Source: Caprella mutica
Taxonomy: Eukaryota; Arthropoda; Malacostraca; Amphipoda; Caprellidae
Length of the DNA: 64,000 nucleotides
Direction of reading: 5' to 3'
Assembly: GCA_947561585.1 (NCBI GenBank)
Contig: CANNZV010000119.1
Span: 62,001 to 126,000 of the forward strand
The notes beneath the pieces are model-generated. The model made no database searches and was not told the DNA's origin. It saw nothing but the letters and a program-made list of their open reading frames with translations. Numbering within the stretch: the stretch's first letter is position 1; every line of letters starts with the position of its first letter. The translations under genes and the position numbers were made by a program. This document shows, one piece after another, positions 57,400 through 64,000 of the stretch.

Positions 57400-58270
57400 T
57401 GTATCATTAGCAATTATTCGATAAGGATAAGGTATTAATTGCAACAGGTAAATCATAATTGAGTGAACTAAGACTCGTATGGTTTCTTTCGTTTTATAGA
57501 CTAATCATAAGAGAAAATGAACTTATTTTAATATGATGGCTCGTAAATCAAAGTTTTAAACGTTACTTAAATGCTAAAGGAATCGAAGAAGGATATTCTC
57601 CAGTTAATACGTCAGTTAAAATCGATATATTGCCCAAATTGATATAATGCTTCATATATTTTGAAATCTAAATCTCTCTTTCTGTTGAAAAATACTTTTT
57701 TTTGTCAATCTTTACTAGCCTAACGATTGTTATTAAATTTACTTCCAATGATGGACAGAAATTTTATAAAAATTTCTTTCAATTTACCTTACATATTTCC
57801 TCGAGCTTTCAATTATTTTATAGTTTTATTTAACGCAAGCAGAGCTATTGATTGTCTGATTCGGTAAAATCTGTCTTGCTAAGTTATATTGTAGGGATAT
57901 ATTCATTGACACTAATTATTATTTTCTTTGAATCAAAAATCTCGTGCTATATTAGCATACATTCAATATTACTATAATTTTTAATATTTGAGGACATTCA
58001 TTATTTTTTAAGTTCATACACACATGCCATTTTCCACTACATTTCTCAAAAATATGGTTCCAGTAAAGAGTTATTTTCCATCCCGTGACGACATCAATTT
58101 GTGTAGAATGCTATATCGTATACTTATATATAATTAAGATTGATGTATGAATAACTACAAATTACATTCATTTAAATTAGTTGTCGTAATTATGAAAAAT
58201 TCGTTATTGTTTAATTAAAAATATTTTAAATATCAAATATCATTTATTTCGAATATTTATTCATATTCTC
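57400..58270. other. No gene seen
   Basis: AT-rich intergenic DNA without recognisable features. Confidence 0.35.
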
Positions 58271-58284
58271 ACCAGTCAATAATC

Positions 58285-58990
58285 GGCCCAGTTGCGAAAT
58301 ACGACTCCTTTGAAATGCAAAAATTCGATCCGACTCCTCGATCTTAAAATATGGTATTTTGGTGTTTGGAAAGAGATGCTGTCACGAAACACGACTCCCT
58401 TGAAATACAAAAATTCGATCCGACTCCTCTCATTGTAATTAAATCGTATCTCTTCAGTATTCCTACGGGGAGAAATTCAGGGGAGTCGCTTTTCATGACA
58501 GCTATATAGAGACGATGTTAAAACAATCCGACACCTCTTAATTTAAATTCAAGTATTAGTAATGAAATCATTTGAATTCAATAATAATTAGAATAAATAT
58601 AATGGCAATTTTTGTATCATAGTTACGACAAACTATACCAACTTATTTATGTGATTGCTTCAAACATTTGACGAAGAATATTTAATTGTATTATAATGTT
58701 TAATAGAGGATATTTCATTGTATTATAAGGTTTAATAAGTTGTACTTAAATTGAATGGTACAAACATAGGAAGGCTATTTGCTTATCAATTGAAGGTAGG
58801 TAGGTTAGGTTGATCGTACGTTTCGTATAACAGCCATCTCTTTTCAATCACCAAAATATCACATTTTAAGATTGAGGAGTCGTATATAATTTTTATATTT
58901 GGAAGGTGTCGTATTTCATGACAGCCATCATTAAAAACACACAAAACCCCTTATTTTCCATTGGAGGGAGTCGTATTTCGCAACTGGGCC
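58285..58990. mobile_element. Non-autonomous element, 706 bp, 8-bp target duplication
   Basis: Perfect direct 8-mers CAATAATC flank it (58277-58284 and 58991-58998). Inverted ends GGCCCAGTTGCGAAATACGA and GGGCCCAGTTGCGAAATACG, continuing CTCC. Inside, GACTCC / GGAGTCG blocks recur (58365-58440, 58480-58540, 58870-58930) and ACGACTCCCTTGAAATACAA repeats part of the end. An 8-bp duplication fits hAT or P superfamilies; the ends do not decide. Confidence 0.8.
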
Positions 58991-58999
58991 CAATAATCA

Positions 59000-59930
59000 A
59001 TATGAAAATTATTTATTTATTCTATTATATTTATAATCGTGAAAAATGTGTCTTTTTTTTCGTGACTGAAAATGATAACCAGTGCAGAATTTTATTTTTA
59101 ATTTTCGTCATATCTCGAAAAGTATTTTGAATTTCGAAAAACGGTTAACACACTATTTTTTGCAGTCCATTTTTACCTATTGTAGATATTTTTTCGATTC
59201 GATTATTGTAATTTTTTTCATTTATTTCGTATGTTACCATGTATTTCCAGATTTGAATTAAATCCCTATGTATTCCATTATAACTTAAAATACGAATAAT
59301 TCAAAAAACCCGTTCGAATTTCGTTAAACAAATCAATATAGTGTTCTGTAGGACCATAGGCCAAAGGTTTCCAGAAAAATTTAGCCCATTCTCTTGGATA
59401 GTCTCTGAAAATATCCCGGAAAGTATGTCGAATTAATTCCTATCTATCCCATAAATCAAGTGTTAATAATTCGAAAACTTGTATGAATTTCAAAAAATCC
59501 TTTTAACACGTTAAATTCGAAACCACTTCCAAAAAAGTTGTAAATTTTCAAGTTTCTAGTTCCAACCCTTTGTGAGTAATATATTGCTCCAAATAACACA
59601 CAGACAGATGTAGCGTATTATATGTATATAGATTTTGGTATGAATGAGTGTCGTTATCCTTCGTAACTGAAAGATAAATACGGAAAACTTATGATCCAAT
59701 TTATATTATAACAATTAAACTACTAACAATTTAAAAAGAAATTCCCCTCATCAAGATAGAAAAAAAATGGTTAGATTACCTTTTGTGATCACACCGATCT
59801 TATATTGTACCAAGGGGACATATTTATCTTAATTAATCCATGGAAACCATATAGTGACTATATAAAAAATAAAATTTAGGTGAACATAACAAAATAATGA
59901 ATTATGTAAAAAAAAATTCTACCTAATTCG
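59000..59930. other. No gene seen
   Basis: AT-rich. 59280-59560 has loosely repeated sentences (TCGAAAA, AATTTCAAAAAATCC, ATTCGAAAACTTG) suggesting an old diverged repeat of about 150-200 bases. Confidence 0.35.
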
Positions 59931-59931
59931 T

Positions 59932-60111
59932 AGGGTTGTGACAATATGCTCTTAAAATTATAGATCCCGAAAATATTATAGACGGAGAGAATTAAAGAGT
60001 ATTGAATGATTCTACACCAGCGGTACATAGTATTCGATACCATTTCATTTCGTCTGTGATATTCGTGGGATCTATGATTTTAAGAGCATATTGTTACAAG
60101 TTCACAACCCT
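59932..60111. mobile_element. MITE, 180 bp, AGGGTTGTGA ends
   Basis: Left end AGGGTTGTGACAATATGCTC, right end inverted AGGGTTGTGAACTTGTAACA, then AATATGCTCTTAAAATCATA in both arms to GATCCC. No clear target duplication. Confidence 0.7.
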
Positions 60112-60114
60112 GCT

Positions 60115-61345
60115 AATAAGTAGATGTATCGGCACGTCCCCCGTTACATCTAATTCCTAAGTTTTATTTATACCTGAGACTGAATATTCCGCTCACAAGT
60201 TCATTCCAGGATGAACTACCGAAAACTCAGTAATCTCCTCAAGCCTGAAATCATCATATTCCGCTCAAATTTCATGTTAAATGAATGTCAAAATTACTAG
60301 TTACGTATCACGGTATCATTTTACAAAGGTTATCCGATTTTAATAAATTAACAACACATTTTAGTAGGTACTAATAATTTCAACTTTTTCAATTATTGTT
60401 CTTTAATAACACCAGTAAAAAAGGAGCCCGACTTTTCCAAGAACCAGCACTTATATAATCATGGTGACCGGAAAATTTGCCCACAAGGAAAAAAGCCCCC
60501 AACTACATAATATTTAAAATACAAAATATAAACATAAAGGTTTTTTAAATGAGGGCATAAGTTTACAAAGGCACGAATATTCAATTAGTTTCATATGTCT
60601 TGCACCTTTTGTCTCATTTTGAAAGTCTTCATCGCTAAGATTAATTCTATACTTGTTGAAATTAAATTTTATAGTATGTAGATTTGAAATCATCCGTCAT
60701 TTTCATTTACCATTTCAATTATATTTTGCCCTCCAGGGGCTCTATCCAGAAGCTCTCTGAGATCAATGGAAGAGAAAGGGAGGGGTGGGGGGGGGGGCGG
60801 TGGCGGTAATGGAAATATATCATTTTATATATAATTAATTTCTTACCAAATGCGAACGGTAGATGGCGCCATCTTGTAAACAAACTAACTGAGATATGTT
60901 TCTACCTAGATTCTAGATCAAGTGAAGAGATGGCTTTATTTTTAAAACTATGCCTTCTTGTCTACCAATTCACATAATCTTTTCACCATTTTGACGCAAA
61001 CAAAGCTTGATTTTATTATATACTTTGTATATGAACATTTTAAAAATAAACAAGCATTCAAATATTACATAATTAAATATTATGAATAGATTTAAAACCA
61101 ATTTGGCAATTGTTTGATTTTGACTTTACTATCCCTTTATCTATAAGAATCCCTAATTTCCAGAAACAAAAATTAAGTTTTAATAGTAAAGAGTTATAAT
61201 TCCTCCGAAACAAGCCTCTCGAGCACTCTGGTCGCTCAAGGGTTAAAAGAATTTGTTTTTGAGGGCTCGACTTATCGTAGCTATATTGAACTGACGAAAG
61301 CTCTGTGATGAAAATTCAAAGTAGTAAATTAGATTCTTCTGTTAC
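60115..61345. other. No gene seen; G-rich tract at 60778-60806
   Basis: AT-rich except for a G run (GGGGTGGGGGGGGGGGCGG). GATGGCGCCATCTTG at 60863 resembles GCGCCATCT motifs at 51229 and 51488 inside the TTAA-flanked element, so a related element may lie here, but its ends were not found. Confidence 0.35.
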
Positions 61346-61349
61346 TTTT

Positions 61350-61869
61350 ACAGTGTAGAATTTAGAATAAATACATCTTCAAGGTTCATAGAATTCTTCA
61401 GGTGAATGTGCATCGGGGATTGATGTACGAACATGGGTAGAACTTTACATCGTGAAAGAAATAGAGTTACAACTACTTTGCCCCTCGCTACAACGGACTT
61501 CGACAAGGCAAGGAATACGGGTAACTTTTGTGTAGAGACCCGTCCCACGGAGTACAATGGGTTGGGTGCCCCCAATAGTCAAATTAACTGTTACCCCTCC
61601 GGGTAAGACCCCATCGCCCCGAAAGGGTGATCTAGATCCTATCTCCTCAATTTTTCCATTGGTTCACTTACTCACTTACAGTAGCTTCGTTTTACTAGCG
61701 CTTCAGCCCAGGTCTGCCGAAGGTGGTTATTTACATGTTAATAAGGTATTTTCTCTTTGCTTTCTCATGTTATTATTATTATCTATTGGTGTTTTACAAC
61801 AACGGCCGCTACAGAGGCGATTCAGTCGTTAATCACTAGCAAACTAAATAATAGTTTAATACATGAATG
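61350..61869 (-). mobile_element. Probable 3' untranslated part of the RT-RNase H LINE
   Basis: This directly follows the LINE stop codon. It is more GC-rich than the surroundings and contains an ATAATAATAATAA-like stretch (about 61767-61784) and GGCCGTTGTTGTAAAACACC near 61795. The true 3' end was not located; the boundary given is where base composition returns to background. Confidence 0.4.
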
Positions 61870-63993
61870 TCAAATATGGTACATTAATTCAGATTGCATA
61901 ATGAATTGGTATAATCTGTCAAATTTTGATGTATAGAGGCATAGTAATTCTTTGAATGGGCAATTTTGGAGGGCTTGTCGGGCTATGGAATAGTATGGAC
62001 AGTCCATTAGGATGTGGTAGACAGTAAGTTGAACGTGACAGGTTTGACACTCTGTGGGAGGGTCATTTGAAATCAAGAAGCCATGGGTTAGGGCTGTGTG
62101 ACCTATTCTAATGCGGCACACAACCCTCTCCCATAGTCTGTCTTCAAAGTGACTGTTTCGAAGGGGTGATATGTCGGTTTGGATTTTTCTGAGTTTATTG
62201 TTGTCTTCAGGGATAGCCTGCCATTGCGTTCTCCATCTCCGGAGAGATTCTGCTTTAATCAGTGCTTTTATGTCGGATCTTGGTATTAGGATATCTTCTA
62301 CAAACTGTTCACTAGCGGCAGTTCTTGCAGCGTCGTCTACAGCTTCGTTACCAGGGATACCACAGTGGCTGGGTACCCAGCATAAGTTGATGTTTCCGTT
62401 GCAGTTGTGAATTGCTGTATGTATTTTTAGAATGAGTGGGTCTTTGTTGTAGTATTTTTCTATTGCTTGTATTGCTGATTTGGAATCGGTAATAATATTA
62501 GTAGTTACTGTATGAGGGCTGTTATCATTAGTTATTGCATCAAGTATTGCATATAGTTCTGCAGTGTAGTTGGATGCATTTGATGAAATTCTCTTAGCTG
62601 TTATATTATTTTCTACTGAGTAGGAGTATCCAACTCCGTTTTCTATCTTGGATCCATCAGTGTAAATATTGTTATGTTCAGCATGTTCTATTAAATGTTC
62701 ATCAAAGTGGTTCTTCATTTCAAGGGCAGTGTTTCTTTGCTTTTTGTATTGATACATATCCGAGCAGGTTGATATTCGTTCTCTTGTCCAAGGAGGGAAG
62801 CTGGTTGTTTCTTCCATTATCAAGTTCTCAACATTCACATTGTATTCCTCTATAAGTCTCTTACACCTCTCTAGGCAGCTCTTGGGAGGGAGGTCTTCAT
62901 TAATAAGTTGGTGTAGAGGATGGCCAGTATTCACCTTTATTCTAAGAAAATAATTTAACATTTTTGTTTCGACATAGAATTTAAGAGGTTTAATACCAGA
63001 GTAGGCGTGAATACTTGAAATGGGAGAGCTCTTAAATGCACCCGTGGCAATTCTAATGGCCCAATTTTGTAGAGTCTCTACTTTTTTCATATACGTTTGT
63101 GCAGTGGAAGAGAATGCTTCTATTCCATATTCAATTAAGGGTTTGAGAAGCATTATGTATAGTCTCAGGAGAGATATGCAATCAGCTCCCCATTTCTTGT
63201 GAGTGAGATGTTTTAGTAGGTCTATTGTTTTGAATGCTTTTGTTCGTAAATTGGTTATGTGCGGCTTCCATGTATTGCTTTTGTCAAATATCACTCCAAA
63301 ATATCTGACTTCATCTACTGTATTTATAGGGTTGTTGTAGATGCAGAGGTTAGGATTGAATTTAGGACAGTTTCTCTTTCTGCATATGTGAATACTGACA
63401 GTTTTAGGGGCGGAGAAGGCAAATCCAGTGGTATCACACCACCTTTCCAAACTAGAGATAGCCACTTGCAGTCTTCTCTCCACCATGCCGGTCACAGCAC
63501 CGGACGCAAAGATGGTGAAGTCGTCTACATAGAGTGTCCTTTGAACATTATCTGGTATGGCGTCACAAATGTCATTAATGGCAATCATAAAGAGGCTGCA
63601 ACTAAGCACACTTCCCTGGGGGATGCCTTCTTCAACCAATCTCTCCTCCGAGAAGGAGTTACCAACTCTTACTTTTATGTGTCTGTTTGAGAGGAAACTT
63701 TTCAGAAATATTGGTAAGTTTCCTCTCAGTCCGCAATCGTGGATCTTTTTCAATATGCCATATCTCCATGCAGTGTCATAGGCCTTTTTTAGGTCGAAAA
63801 ACACTGCAAGGAAATGTTGTTTGTTATGGAGGGATTTCTGGATTGCTGTTTCAAGTTGTATTATATTGTCTGTTGTGCTTCTATTAGAGCGAAAGCCGGA
63901 TTGTAAATTGGAGATGAGGTTATTGTGCTCTAAAAACCAGATTAGACGGACATTGATGATTTTTTCTAGTAATTTGCATAAACAGTTAGTCAA
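61870..63993 (-). CDS. LINE ORF2: reverse transcriptase plus RNase H, 5' end beyond right edge
   Basis: This is a non-LTR retrotransposon polymerase with RNase H (I-like group; jockey and R1 elements lack this domain). The 707 residues in the window are intact. RT: LQSGFRSNRSTTDNI, FFDLKKAYDT (about 65-74), GIPQGSVLS (about 123-131) and YVDD at 155-158. RNase H: YTDGSK (first acidic residue), ELYAILDA, TDSKSAIQAI, and WVPSHCGIPGNEAVDDAA. The C terminus has a CxxC...HxxxxC cluster (ECQTCHVQLTVYHILMDCP) common in such elements. No stop or frameshift was seen over 2.1 kb, so the copy may be recent. The endonuclease and ORF1 would lie to the right of the window. Confidence 0.88.
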   Translation of the reverse strand: MTNCLCKLLEKIINVRLIWFLEHNNLISNLQSGFRSNRSTTDNIIQLETAIQKSLHNKQHFLAVFFDLKKAYDTAWRYGILKKIHDCGLRGNLPIFLKSFLSNRHIKVRVGNSFSEERLVEEGIPQGSVLSCSLFMIAINDICDAIPDNVQRTLYVDDFTIFASGAVTGMVERRLQVAISSLERWCDTTGFAFSAPKTVSIHICRKRNCPKFNPNLCIYNNPINTVDEVRYFGVIFDKSNTWKPHITNLRTKAFKTIDLLKHLTHKKWGADCISLLRLYIMLLKPLIEYGIEAFSSTAQTYMKKVETLQNWAIRIATGAFKSSPISSIHAYSGIKPLKFYVETKMLNYFLRIKVNTGHPLHQLINEDLPPKSCLERCKRLIEEYNVNVENLIMEETTSFPPWTRERISTCSDMYQYKKQRNTALEMKNHFDEHLIEHAEHNNIYTDGSKIENGVGYSYSVENNITAKRISSNASNYTAELYAILDAITNDNSPHTVTTNIITDSKSAIQAIEKYYNKDPLILKIHTAIHNCNGNINLCWVPSHCGIPGNEAVDDAARTAASEQFVEDILIPRSDIKALIKAESLRRWRTQWQAIPEDNNKLRKIQTDISPLRNSHFEDRLWERVVCRIRIGHTALTHGFLISNDPPTECQTCHVQLTVYHILMDCPYYSIARQALQNCPFKELLCLYTSKFDRLYQFIMQSELMYHI

Positions 63994-64000
63994 TGAAATT

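Noticed and set aside
1..64000. tRNA, rRNA or other RNA genes
   Set aside because: I looked for tRNA-like arms and B-box motifs; only one weak B-box-like match (2655-2705, inverse) in a dispersed repeat was seen, not enough for a gene call.

Overview
This is an AT-rich animal nuclear window, most likely from an insect. Its genes are split by introns with GT-AG junctions. It carries non-LTR retrotransposons of the jockey/CR1 and I-like groups, many short inverted-repeat DNA transposons, and an unusual number of short-unit tandem arrays. No bacterial, organellar or viral gene was recognised, and I cannot name the species.

Two host genes can be reconstructed, both on the minus strand. (1) An ELO-family very-long-chain fatty acid elongase has six coding exons: 11482-11551, 4725-4945, 3437-3544, 2313-2393, 1241-1297 and 149-254. 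It runs off the left edge after its HxxHH catalytic motif. All reading phases fit across the junctions. (2) A TMEM45 (DUF716) family multi-pass membrane protein is complete at 295 residues in five coding exons: 39311-39560, 39050-39149, 36769-36874, 36284-36400 and 35507-35821. Again every phase fits. Three further exon-like segments at 43341-43925 could be upstream untranslated exons of this gene or part of another gene.

Layout. 1-11.6 kb: elongase gene; its introns hold a 17-bp array, a truncated LINE set between 14-bp arrays, and a hAT-like element. 11.6-18 kb: MITEs, a palindrome and paired short arrays. 18.5-19.4 kb: 25-bp satellite. 19.4-35 kb: AT-rich DNA with MITEs, a 1.1-kb TA-flanked element, a foldback-like element with 9-bp target duplications, and a 21-bp array. 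35.5-39.6 kb: TMEM45 gene, with a 1-kb palindromic transposon in one intron. 39.8-41.4 kb: 18-bp satellite. 41.8-45.3 kb: a 3.4-kb inverted-repeat element with its own 22-bp array. 46.5-48.2 kb: decayed transposase-like sequences. 50.9-53.7 kb: second copies of the foldback-like element and of the 18-bp satellite (inverted). 55.6-56.9 kb: mariner-type pseudogene split by a PIF/Harbinger-like element. 58.3-59 kb: an element with 8-bp target duplications. 61.9-64 kb: RT-RNase H LINE running off the right edge.

The most distinctive theme is a set of more than twenty arrays of 14-32-bp phrases. Several form inverted pairs at the ends of elements, and two phrase families recur at separate loci together with matching non-repeat flank. 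This suggests mobile elements that carry, or are built from, rapidly changing short tandem repeats, similar in plan to Drosophila Foldback elements. All family calls were made by eye; no database search was run.
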